Part shown: positions 1-6,083 of the stretch, piece after piece
Numbering within the stretch: the stretch's first letter is position 1
How the letters are laid out: each line of letters starts with the position of its first letter
DNA from: Comamonadaceae bacterium
GTDB lineage: Bacteria > Pseudomonadota > Gammaproteobacteria > Burkholderiales > Burkholderiaceae_C
Direction: 5' to 3'
Assembly: GCA_024642025.1 (NCBI GenBank)
Contig: JAHEBY010000162.1
Span: 1-6,241 of the forward strand
DNA: 6,241 nucleotides
The notes under the pieces: model-generated
What the model saw: the letters and a program-made list of their open reading frames with translations, nothing else
The model's database searches: none
Told to the model about the DNA's origin: nothing
Made by a program: the position numbers and the translations under genes

Positions 1-265
1 TCACCCTTCCGTTGGGCTCCGTTATGCGCACCACCTCATAATGGCCACTATCGAAAAGTGATGCAACCACCAGCTCCACCGTGGTTGCATCAGGCGCTCC
101 CTGACTCAAAGACAGCGCGAGCGCCGCCGCATTGTCCGTGTTTTTGATGGATAGCTGAGACTCAAGATAGCCCCTCGCACTCAGAAGAGACGCAAGAAGC
201 CCGCCCATCAATGCAAGCAGCATACTTACGATGATTGAAAGCCACAATTGACGATACATGGACAT
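1..265 (-). CDS. lapD: LapD, inner-membrane c-di-GMP receptor controlling LapG (N-terminal part only, truncated by window edge)
   Basis: About 88 N-terminal residues are present; the gene continues past position 1. The protein begins MSMYRQLWLSIIVS and has one membrane segment (about residues 7-29). It continues with the motif ARGYLESQL-IKNTDNAAALALSLSQ and then SLFDSGHYEVVRI, the hallmark of the LapD/MoxY N-terminal periplasmic domain. In known LapD proteins this periplasmic domain is followed by HAMP and degenerate GGDEF and EAL domains. When cytoplasmic c-di-GMP is bound, LapD holds LapG and protects the surface adhesin. Only the membrane anchor and the start of the periplasmic domain can be checked here. 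Three in-frame ATGs lie at 271, 265 and 259. An AAGGA ribosome site at 274-278 is 2, 8 and 14 bases from them, so 265 is preferred. The gene follows lapG by about 25 bp on the same strand, so they are probably co-transcribed. Confidence 0.88.
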   Translation of the reverse strand, partial: MSMYRQLWLSIIVSMLLALMGGLLASLLSARGYLESQLSIKNTDNAAALALSLSQGAPDATTVELVVASLFDSGHYEVVRITEPNGRV

Positions 266-273
266 GGACATAT

Positions 274-278
274 TCCTT
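274..278 (-). promoter_or_regulatory. Ribosome-binding site of lapD
   Basis: The minus strand reads AAGGA here, lying in the short gap after the lapG stop. Its distance of 8 bases favours the ATG at 265 over the ATG at 271 (2 bases) or 259 (14 bases). Spacing is the only evidence for this choice. Confidence 0.55.
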
Positions 279-290
279 AGGCGAACATTC

Positions 291-1016
291 TTATTGAAAA
301 CCTTCTGCACGGGCGCGTTTCAACAGGTCTTCCCATCGGGATAGTCGACCGATTGAGCCCGTTATCTCTGCACCTTTACCGGGCACAGTGGCGAAGACAC
401 CGTCATTATTGAAGCTGAAAATGGGCGTGAGATCTGGTCTACGTGAAGCGAGCCGTATGTCGCCCATCAAACTGTCAAGCACCAGTGGCTCGCTGTCGGG
501 TCGTTCGTAATAGGCCAGAACCATATGCGCAACCGGTGCGGAGTCGTTAATGCCTGTGTGTGCACGCACGTATACGAGACGCAATTTTTCCACCTCCATG
601 CCCATCATTCGTAGAGAAAAATACTTGGCAATGACAAAGTCTTCACAATCACCGGTGCCTTGACCTAAGGTTTCCAGCGGCGTGGCCCAGTAGTCAGGTT
701 GTCCCCAGATCGCCAGATCGTCCCCAAACCGTATTTGCCGATTGAAGAAGAGATTGACTTTTGTCAGTTTCTCGAGATCCGCTCCGGGGGTACTCGATTG
801 GACCATGCCACGCCATGCGTTAAACCTTTGACTTGCAGAGCCACCCCAGCGCTGCAAGATTGAACTCAGCATGCCATCGAAGTCTGGCGCCGAGTATGCC
901 CCGTTGCCTAAAAACCAAATCAGGCCAGGTGCCAAAAGCCGGAATATGACCCGAGAGATGGACTGAATAGAACCTCTGTCTCGTGGGCGGGTACAGTAAG
1001 CGTTCTGGAGATTCAC
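291..1016 (-). CDS. lapG: LapG, periplasmic transglutaminase-like cysteine protease that cleaves the LapA-type adhesin
   Basis: This is a bacterial transglutaminase-like cysteine proteinase (BTLCP/DUF920 family). The known role of LapG is to cut the N-terminal retention module of a giant RTX adhesin in the periplasm, releasing it from the surface, unless LapD holds the protease. Counted from the GTG at 1016 (241 residues), the catalytic triad is Cys124 in GTGDCEDF, His164 in PVAHMVL and Asp181 in LVLDSL. The acidic residues on both sides of the Cys fit the calcium site known in LapG proteins. A signal peptide is visible: basic SRVIFR, hydrophobic LLAPGLIWFLG, then NGAYSA before PDF. The start is uncertain. 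The frame is open up to a GTG at 1112, which would add 32 unlikely residues. The GTG at 1016 has no good ribosome site, and the only SD-like AGAGG precedes an ATT codon at 968. lapD follows directly. The function is secure; the N-terminus is not. Confidence 0.9.
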   Translation of the reverse strand: MNLQNAYCTRPRDRGSIQSISRVIFRLLAPGLIWFLGNGAYSAPDFDGMLSSILQRWGGSASQRFNAWRGMVQSSTPGADLEKLTKVNLFFNRQIRFGDDLAIWGQPDYWATPLETLGQGTGDCEDFVIAKYFSLRMMGMEVEKLRLVYVRAHTGINDSAPVAHMVLAYYERPDSEPLVLDSLMGDIRLASRRPDLTPIFSFNNDGVFATVPGKGAEITGSIGRLSRWEDLLKRARAEGFQ

Positions 1017-1027
1017 ACGGCTCTGGC

Positions 1028-1056
1028 AGAGTAAAACGTAAAGAAAATAGCAACAA
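1028..1056 (-). promoter_or_regulatory. Candidate sigma-70 promoter for lapG-lapD
   Basis: On the minus strand an AT-rich stretch contains TTGTTG (1056-1051), a 17-base spacer and TACTCT (1033-1028). Each hexamer is only a partial match to consensus. Transcription would start near 1021, only about 5 bases before the GTG at 1016 but about 53 bases before the ATT codon at 968. The promoter therefore either argues for a start downstream of 1016 or is not the real one. Confidence 0.28.
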
Positions 1057-1132
1057 TTGGTTAAATTGTGGGGAAAATGCTGCAAGATTTCGCAGCACAC
1101 TCCGTGGCTCACAGAGCTTTTCAGCGAAACTC

Positions 1133-1160
1133 GACATATGTCCGGACTGATTGATCAGTC
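1133..1160. promoter_or_regulatory. Two adjacent palindromes in the lapG / tolC divergent spacer (candidate operator)
   Basis: GACATATGTC (1133-1142) is a perfect 10-bp palindrome. Two bases later comes GACTGATTGATCAGTC (1145-1160), with perfect 7-bp arms around TG. Both begin with GAC and end with GTC, and their centres are 15 bp apart. They sit upstream of both divergent genes, 46 bp before the tolC ATG. Such paired dyads are typical of a site bound by a dimeric regulator, but I recognise no named consensus. No T-run follows, so this is not a terminator. No convincing tolC promoter hexamers could be identified around it. Confidence 0.4.
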
Positions 1161-1206
1161 TGTAAAAGCATATCGCCCGGTGGAAACAATAAGTCGTTGA
1201 AGTAAC

Positions 1207-3045
1207 ATGAAATTGAACCCCTGTTTTTTGGCTATCACGGCGTTTGGGCTGTTTTTTGGCCAGGCGAACGCGCAATCGCCTGTAACACTGCGTGACGCTG
1301 TAGAACGAGCAGTGCTCCAAAGTCCTGACGTAAAGTTTCGGTTTGAAAACCTGGAGGCGGCCAATAGCGAACAAGATGTTGCCAAAGGTGGGTGGCGCCC
1401 GCGAGTAGACTTGGCGGCGGCAATCGGCAAGGACTCAATCGCCACCCCTGCCATCTCGGCGCGCACTTACACTGGCTCCAACGCATCCATACAGTTGCGC
1501 CAGACCTTGTTTGACGGCTATGCAACCAGCAGCGAAGTGCGACGTTTGGGCCACAACCGCCAAGTGGCGTATTACGAATTACTCAATGCCAGCGATCAAG
1601 CGGCGCTTGAAACCACGCGCGCCTATCTCGACGTCCAACGCTACCGCGAAGCCTTGGCACTTGCCCGAGACAACTACGCAACGCACGTGGACGTTCAGCA
1701 AAGGCTCAATAGTCGAGTGACGGCTGGCGTTGGACGTCGGGTTGATCTGGAGCAAGCCGCTGGCCGTACGGCTCTTGCAGAGTCAAATTGGCTCACTGAA
1801 GCCAGTAATTTGCACGATGTGTCGGCGCGTTATCAGCGATTGACAGGGGAAGTCGCCGCCCAAAATCTGGCGGTAACGCCATCCTTGGATAAATTCTTGC
1901 CCGCGCGCGACCGGGTACTGGCAGATTCAATCGCAAACAACCCCGAATTTCTGGGCGCAGTGTCTACCATCCGCGCCTATCGGGCCGACGCTGATGTGCG
2001 CCGATCAGCCAATTACCCGACGCTCGAGCTTCAGGCACGGCAAAGTCTGCAGCGTAATCAAAGTGGCATCCCAGGCAATTACCATGACAGCTCCATTCAG
2101 CTTGTCTTGAACTACAACCTGTACCGCGGTGGGGCGGATACCGCACGCATCAAGCAATATGTGTCCAAGCTCAATGCGGCCTATGAGCTAAGAGACAAGG
2201 CTTGTCGAGATGTTCGTCAGACGGCCCAAATTGCCTACAACGATGTTGGTCGGCTTCAGCAGCAGCTTGTCTTTCTGGCGCAACATGAGCTGTCAACGTC
2301 CAAAGCGCGCGAGGCTTACCGACAGCAATTTGATATCGGCCAGCGCTCACTTCTTGATTTGCTCGATACAGAAAACGAGCTGTACCAGGCACGCCGCGCG
2401 CTGAATAATGCTGAGTTCGATCTGCGGCTGGCCAAAGCACGGGTATTGGGAACTTCTGGCACCCTGCTGGCTGCACTTGAGCTGAGGCCTTTGGCAACCG
2501 AGGCGCCGCCCGATGCAGGCGGTGCTGATCCCGATGACGATTTGAAGCGTTGCAACACAGAGCTGCCTAGCCTCGTGGTACTTGACAAAGACAATTTGCC
2601 AAAAGTGGAAGTTGCCCAAGCGACAGCTGCCCCGGTGCCGGCGGTGAAGGCCGCTCCAATTCCAACACCTGTTGAGCCTCCCGTCATCACCGCCTGCCAA
2701 AAGGTGTTGCCCGCGGTCAACAACTGGGCTGCCGCCTGGAACAGCAAAGACGTCAATGCCTACCTCGCCACGTACAGCGAAGCGTTCAAGCCCGCCAAGG
2801 GATTGAGCTACGCGGAGTGGAAATCCTTCAGGAAAAAGCGTGTAGCCAAACAAGGCGGGATTAGTACGGTTCTTAGTAACATCACGCAGACCAGTTGCGA
2901 AGGCAACACAGCCAAGGTTTCATTTACTCAATCATATGGTTCGGTCGACTACATGGACTTGGTCGAGAAGACCTTGACTCTTGAACTGACCCGCGGTCAA
3001 TGGCTTATCACTCGGGAAGACGTCACAAAAGGCAGGACCTTTTAA
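1207..3045 (+). CDS. TolC-family type I secretion outer-membrane channel (LapE-like) with C-terminal NTF2-like domain
   Basis: This 612-residue protein has a signal peptide (residues 1-22, cleavage after ANA). Two outer-membrane efflux (OEP) repeats follow, at about 24-215 and 230-428. Diagnostic stretches are SPVTLRDAVERAVLQSPDV, IQLRQTLFDGYA, a second-repeat strand LVLNYNLYRGG, and FDIGQRSLLDLLDTENELYQARRALNNAEFDLRLAKARVL near the end of the channel. The known role is a trimeric outer-membrane duct joined to an ABC exporter and adaptor. Divergent placement next to lapG-lapD makes it the likely LapE, exporting the adhesin that LapG cuts; this is inference. It is longer than ordinary TolC proteins (about 430-490). 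Residues 429-496 form a Pro/Ala/Asp-rich linker. Residues 497-612 (AVNNWAAAWNSKDVNAYLATYSEAF, then WKSFRKKRV, then TLTLELTRGQWLITRED) look like an NTF2/SnoaL-type domain. The ribosome site is weak (GAAG at 1199-1202), but the start fits the signal peptide. A strong terminator follows. Confidence 0.9.
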   Translation: MKLNPCFLAITAFGLFFGQANAQSPVTLRDAVERAVLQSPDVKFRFENLEAANSEQDVAKGGWRPRVDLAAAIGKDSIATPAISARTYTGSNASIQLRQTLFDGYATSSEVRRLGHNRQVAYYELLNASDQAALETTRAYLDVQRYREALALARDNYATHVDVQQRLNSRVTAGVGRRVDLEQAAGRTALAESNWLTEASNLHDVSARYQRLTGEVAAQNLAVTPSLDKFLPARDRVLADSIANNPEFLGAVSTIRAYRADADVRRSANYPTLELQARQSLQRNQSGIPGNYHDSSIQLVLNYNLYRGGADTARIKQYVSKLNAAYELRDKACRDVRQTAQIAYNDVGRLQQQLVFLAQHELSTSKAREAYRQQFDIGQRSLLDLLDTENELYQARRALNNAEFDLRLAKARVLGTSGTLLAALELRPLATEAPPDAGGADPDDDLKRCNTELPSLVVLDKDNLPKVEVAQATAAPVPAVKAAPIPTPVEPPVITACQKVLPAVNNWAAAWNSKDVNAYLATYSEAFKPAKGLSYAEWKSFRKKRVAKQGGISTVLSNITQTSCEGNTAKVSFTQSYGSVDYMDLVEKTLTLELTRGQWLITREDVTKGRTF

Positions 3046-3070
3046 GCCTTATGTAACCAATTACCCTCTA

Positions 3071-3085
3071 CCGCCAAAATGGCGG
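3071..3085. repeat. Short inverted repeat upstream of the tolC terminator
   Basis: CCGCCA and TGGCGG form a perfect 6-bp hairpin around a 3-base AAA loop. No T-run follows on either strand, so alone it is not a terminator. It lies 11 bases before the main terminator stem and may stabilise the 3' end of the tolC transcript. Confidence 0.4.
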
Positions 3086-3096
3086 CAGACGTAACG

Positions 3097-3130
3097 AAGC
3101 CTGCAATGTTTTTCCTTGCAGGCTTTTTTT
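3097..3130 (+). terminator. Rho-independent terminator of the tolC (lapE-like) unit
   Basis: A perfect 10-bp stem, AAGCCTGCAA (3097-3106) with TTGCAGGCTT (3116-3125), encloses a 9-base loop and runs into a T tract at 3124-3130. It lies 52 bases after the tolC stop and separates it from the convergent ssb gene. On the minus strand the same stem is followed only by TT and mixed bases, so it is at best a weak terminator for ssb. Confidence 0.85.
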
Positions 3131-3152
3131 ACTTCTGGCTGATCCGGCCGAC

Positions 3153-3647
3153 TCAGAATGGGATGTCGTCGTCCATGTCGTCAAACCCGCTTGAAGACTT
3201 GCCGGTTTGGGCCGGAGCCTGCTGGCGCGACTGGGATGCAGCAGGCCGTGACGCGGGCGCGGGCCTCGAATATCCTCCGCCGCCATCATCCCCGCCTGGC
3301 CCACCCATGCCCTCGCGTTTGCCCAGCAATTGCATTTCAGTCGCAATGATGTCAACGGTGTTTTTTTCTACGCCCGCCTGATCCGTGTATTTGCCGTATT
3401 TAAGGCGGCCTTCCACGTAAATTGGTTGTCCCTTTTTGACGTATTCACCAGCAATTTCCGCCAACCGGTCATAAAAGGTGATGCGATGCCACTGCGTATC
3501 CTCAATGCTTTCGCCCGTGTTCTTGTCTTTGCGACGGGTAGACGTCGCCAGGCTCACGTTTGCCACGGCCTGCCCTGAGGGGAGGTAACGAATCTCAGGG
3601 TCGCGCCCACAGTTCCCCAGCAAAATGACTTTATTGACTGATGCCAT
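3153..3647 (-). CDS. ssb: Single-stranded DNA-binding protein SSB
   Basis: SSB coats single-stranded DNA in the cytoplasm as a tetramer during replication, repair and recombination, and recruits partner enzymes through its acidic tail. The protein has 164 residues, close to the usual bacterial length. Residues 1-110 form the OB-fold (MASVNKVILLGNCGRDPEIRY, then TQWHRITFYDRLAEIAGEYVKKG, then YVEGRLKYGKYTDQ). A Gly-, Pro- and Gln-rich flexible linker follows, and the tail is MDDDIPF, the canonical protein-interaction tip. Of the E. coli DNA-stacking residues, the Trp of the WHR motif is kept (Trp53), while the positions corresponding to Trp40 and Trp88 are Arg and Tyr. The start at 3647 is fixed by a TAAGGAG site 7 bases upstream and by homology; the open frame continues to 3713 without support. 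The MFS gene ends 22 bases upstream on the same strand, so ssb is probably the second gene of that transcript. Confidence 0.97.
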   Translation of the reverse strand: MASVNKVILLGNCGRDPEIRYLPSGQAVANVSLATSTRRKDKNTGESIEDTQWHRITFYDRLAEIAGEYVKKGQPIYVEGRLKYGKYTDQAGVEKNTVDIIATEMQLLGKREGMGGPGGDDGGGGYSRPAPASRPAASQSRQQAPAQTGKSSSGFDDMDDDIPF

Positions 3648-3653
3648 GATTTT

Positions 3654-3660
3654 CTCCTTA
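3654..3660 (-). promoter_or_regulatory. Strong ribosome-binding site of ssb
   Basis: The minus strand reads TAAGGAG, near-perfect Shine-Dalgarno, in the 22-bp gap between the MFS stop and the ssb ATG. It fixes the ssb start at 3647 and suggests high, independent translation of ssb from a shared mRNA. Confidence 0.8.
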
Positions 3661-3669
3661 GTCTCCCGA

Positions 3670-4851
3670 TTATCCCGCCTTTGGTTTCGGGGCCTGCATG
3701 GGCCAAGCCACAACCAACCACAACAGCATACCAGCGGTACAGGCCATAAAAAGACTGTGAACGCCGGCGCTTTTCAGTAGCCATCCACCCAGCGCGCCAC
3801 CCGCAAAAAATCCCAACGATTGCGACGTGTTGTATACCCCGAGGGCCATACCACGGGCATGCGCAGGCGCAGCCCTTGAGGCGAGGCTGGGTTGGGTGGC
3901 TTCAAGGATATTGAAAGCGCAGAAGAAAGCAAAGAGCGCACCACCGAGCCATACAGTCTGGGGCCGTCCCAATTCCATCCACATAAGTGCCACCTGCACC
4001 AGGCCGATCAGTCCGATGGCAGACAGAAAAACTGCACGCAGATAGCCCCGTCGTTCGAGAGGGAACAAGGTAAAGCCCATTACCAGAAAGGACGCCAACA
4101 CCGCGGGCAAATACACCCACCAATGGTGCGCCTTGGGCAAACCGGCTTTCACCAGCATTTCCGGAATGGCCAGCCACATCGCCAGCTGCACAGCATGCAG
4201 CATGAAAACACCAAAATTAAGTCGCTGCAGCGCCGATTGACGCAGCACCTCTGCCAGGCGTCCTCGCGGCAGGTGCCGGTGCGCTTCCGGCTCGGCCGGA
4301 GCACCCCAAATCACGATAGCGACCCCCGCCAGCGCCAGTACACCCGTCAAACCAAAGACTCCACCCAGACCCATGGCGCTTGCCAGCACAGGTGCAGAAA
4401 CGAGCGACACGGCAAACATCAGGGCGATAGCCCCTCCAACCATGGCCATGGCCTTGGTACGCACCTCATCGCGGGTTTGGTCCGCAAGAAGAGCCGTAAC
4501 CGCCGCAGAAATGGCGCCCGCTCCCTGAATGGCGCGGCCAATCAGCAAACCCTGCACACTTGCAGCCGAAGCCGCCACAATACTGCCCGTGGCGAAAACC
4601 AGAAGACCGAACACGATCACCCGCTTGCGGCCCAGTCGATCTGAAGCCACGCCAAACGGAATCTGCAGAATCGCCTGCGTCAGGCCATATATCCCCATGG
4701 CCAGCCCTATCAGTGCCGGGTCGTCTCCACCTGGGTACTTGCGCGCTTCCAGCGCAAAAACGGGAAGTACCAGAAACAGGCCCAACATTCGAAGCGCAAA
4801 AATGCCGGCGAGCGAGAAGCTGGCCCGCCGCTCCACTGGCGTCATAGCCAT
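3670..4851 (-). CDS. MFS transporter (12-helix, drug/proton antiporter-like)
   Basis: This is a major facilitator superfamily membrane protein of 393 residues from the ATG at 4851. Motif A is clear as GVASDRLGRKR (about residues 67-77), in the loop after helix 2. Motif B-like GRAIQGAGA follows at about 105-113, then ADQTRDEVRTKAMAMVGG, a pattern common in YajR-like and multidrug exporters. Hydrophobic segments fit twelve helices with a polar central loop (PAEPEAHRHLPRGRLAE). Length suits the plain 12-helix form without the C-terminal domain of E. coli YajR. The substrate cannot be read from sequence. The frame stays open to 5031, but the extra 60 residues look non-conserved; homologous sequence begins around MTPVERRASFSLAG, and ATGs at 4851 and 4845 both fit. 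No good ribosome site is seen for either. It shares a strand with ssb (22-bp gap) and is divergent from the LysR gene, a possible regulator. Confidence 0.9.
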   Translation of the reverse strand: MAMTPVERRASFSLAGIFALRMLGLFLVLPVFALEARKYPGGDDPALIGLAMGIYGLTQAILQIPFGVASDRLGRKRVIVFGLLVFATGSIVAASAASVQGLLIGRAIQGAGAISAAVTALLADQTRDEVRTKAMAMVGGAIALMFAVSLVSAPVLASAMGLGGVFGLTGVLALAGVAIVIWGAPAEPEAHRHLPRGRLAEVLRQSALQRLNFGVFMLHAVQLAMWLAIPEMLVKAGLPKAHHWWVYLPAVLASFLVMGFTLFPLERRGYLRAVFLSAIGLIGLVQVALMWMELGRPQTVWLGGALFAFFCAFNILEATQPSLASRAAPAHARGMALGVYNTSQSLGFFAGGALGGWLLKSAGVHSLFMACTAGMLLWLVVAWPMQAPKPKAG

Positions 4852-4965
4852 TCGAGACGTCTTGCGCCCCTCAATTGACGCCGTTTCTGTGGCCTGATCC
4901 GCGGCGGAAATGCTTGAATGCTCTGTCACAAAGAGAATAGCTAAAGATGCCGGGAAAGTCTGAAC

Positions 4966-4980
4966 CTTGGCTTTATCAAG
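4966..4980. promoter_or_regulatory. Candidate LysR-type box between the MFS and LysR genes
   Basis: CTTG, seven bases, then CAAG is an inverted repeat containing T-N11-A, the general shape of LysR-family operators. It lies in the 233-bp spacer (4852-5084), 115 bp from the MFS start and 104 bp from the LysR start, where such regulators usually bind. The motif is short and could occur by chance. No convincing -35/-10 pair was found for either gene in this spacer. Confidence 0.33.
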
Positions 4981-5084
4981 AAAGTGACCATGAGCCCGAA
5001 GCACACATGACCGCACCATGCAAATCAACATTGTCTATGATCTTGACGCCAAAACCCCTACGCGAGCCCATTACCGGCCTGACC

Positions 5085-5990
5085 ATGAAACGCCTGCCTC
5101 CACTGAATGCCCTGCGCGCATTTGACTCGGCTGTACGTTGTGGCAGCTTTACGCTGGCCGGCAAAGAGCTCCACGTCACGCAAGGGGCTGTCAGCCGTCA
5201 AATCAAACAACTCGAAGCATGGTTGGGTAAACCGGTGTTTGTGCGCCAATTCCAGGGCCTGGTTCTCACGCCGGCAGGCAGCGTGCTGGCCAAGAGCATT
5301 GAGGCGGCTTTTGGCACGATTTTGGGCGCCATCGAGCAAATTAGCCAGCATGGCGCACGCCAACGCATTGCCGTCAATGTGCCCGAGACCTTTGCCTCCC
5401 GCTGGCTGGCGCCACGCCTGCGCGACTTCCATGGCAGGCACCCGGATATTGACCTGTCGATTACCACCAGCCCCGTGAACTCGCTGCGCGACGCCCGCCA
5501 GTATGACTGTTTGGTCATGTTCCTTGCGGAACCATGGAGTCACGGAGACTGCCGCCAGCTCCGCCAGGAACAGCACGTCGCCGTAGCCAGCCCGGAGCTC
5601 TGGCACGACGGCAACGCGCCAAACCTGGCCCACGTAACCTTACTGCACATACTCAATGGCAACCAGCGCCTACCCGTTTGGGAGAATTGGTTGAACTCAC
5701 TGGGCATGCGGGCAATTGACCCGCGCCCGGGCATTGCGTTTTCGACCATGGATCAGGCGATTAGCGCCGCAGTCTCTGGTGCTGGGGTAGCGGTGGTGGA
5801 CGCGCCCATGGTCGAGCGGGACTTGGCCGAGCACCGGCTGCGTCGCCTGGATACGCATGAAATCACCGGCCCCATGGGTTACTGGTTTGTCGAACCGCGC
5901 GAGCAGAGCGATCGGGATGACCCACATAATGCCGTGGTCGCACTGTTTCAATCCTGGCTGCTGGACGCCTGCCGACAAAGCAGTTCCTGA
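5085..5990 (+). CDS. LysR-family transcriptional regulator, GcvA-like
   Basis: The protein has 301 residues, normal for the family. The N-terminal winged helix-turn-helix spans about residues 5-63 (LPPLNALRAFDSAV, then GSFTLAGKELHVTQGAVSRQIKQLEAWLG, then GLVLTPAG). An effector-binding domain follows (about 93-295), with TFASRWLAPRLRDFHGRHPDIDL and FSTMDQAISAAVSGAGVAVVDAPMVERDLAEHRL, both characteristic of the GcvA/AmpR-like cluster. GcvA itself controls glycine cleavage in E. coli, but many paralogs exist and no glycine genes are nearby, so no symbol is given. The start at 5085 (MKRLPPLNALRAF) matches the family's usual N-terminus. The frame is open to 4947 with ATGs at 4947, 5007 and 5037, but those 46 residues are unlike LysR proteins and no start has a strong ribosome site. 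It is divergent from the MFS gene, the obvious candidate target (inference). Confidence 0.93.
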   Translation: MKRLPPLNALRAFDSAVRCGSFTLAGKELHVTQGAVSRQIKQLEAWLGKPVFVRQFQGLVLTPAGSVLAKSIEAAFGTILGAIEQISQHGARQRIAVNVPETFASRWLAPRLRDFHGRHPDIDLSITTSPVNSLRDARQYDCLVMFLAEPWSHGDCRQLRQEQHVAVASPELWHDGNAPNLAHVTLLHILNGNQRLPVWENWLNSLGMRAIDPRPGIAFSTMDQAISAAVSGAGVAVVDAPMVERDLAEHRLRRLDTHEITGPMGYWFVEPREQSDRDDPHNAVVALFQSWLLDACRQSSS

Positions 5991-6006
5991 TCTCCACATG
6001 TCGCAC

Positions 6007-6036
6007 TTGGCGCGACAACCAATTGGTAGCTATCAT
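6007..6036 (+). promoter_or_regulatory. Probable sigma-70 promoter of uvrA
   Basis: TTGGCG (6007-6012, 4 of 6 consensus) and TATCAT (6031-6036, 5 of 6 consensus) are separated by 18 bases. Transcription would begin near 6043, giving a leader of about 40 bases before the uvrA ATG. No inverted CTGT/ACAG LexA-type site overlaps it. No terminator is seen after the LysR stop, so some read-through from that gene is possible. Confidence 0.5.
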
Positions 6037-6083
6037 TCAAGGTTGCCCTCGACACGGCGCTCTGAACCAGCACGCCACCATCC

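Noticed and set aside
1040..1112. Second hydrophobic stretch (CCYFLYVLLC) in the extended lapG frame as an extra membrane segment
   Set aside because: It comes from an AT-rich promoter-like stretch, lies upstream of a complete signal peptide, and begins at a GTG with no ribosome site.
820..1374. Open frame of 184 codons on the minus strand across the lapG/tolC spacer
   Set aside because: It overlaps lapG in another frame on the same strand and the tolC signal-peptide region on the other. Its composition is random-looking with many Cys, Arg and Phe residues and no recognisable domain.
2316..2853. Two overlapping minus-strand open frames inside the 3' part of the tolC gene
   Set aside because: They are shadows of the real gene. 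The plus-strand product continues as coherent linker and NTF2-like sequence throughout.
3892..4644. Open frame of 250 codons on the plus strand opposite the MFS gene
   Set aside because: It is rich in His, Gln, Arg and Thr, as expected of the antisense of a hydrophobic membrane protein gene. It has no domain or signal, and the MFS reading is unmistakable.
4852..5031. Extended N-terminus of the MFS protein (60 residues)
   Set aside because: It would fill the divergent promoter region and overlap the LysR side. The sequence before MAMTPVERR shows no membrane topology or family similarity.
4947..5084. Upstream ATGs for the LysR gene
   Set aside because: LysR proteins of this group begin at KRLPPLNALRAF; the 46 extra residues look like untranslated leader and have no ribosome site.
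5058..5633. Open frame of 191 codons on the minus strand inside the LysR gene
   Set aside because: The opposite strand encodes a full LysR helix-turn-helix and effector domain; the minus-strand product resembles no family.
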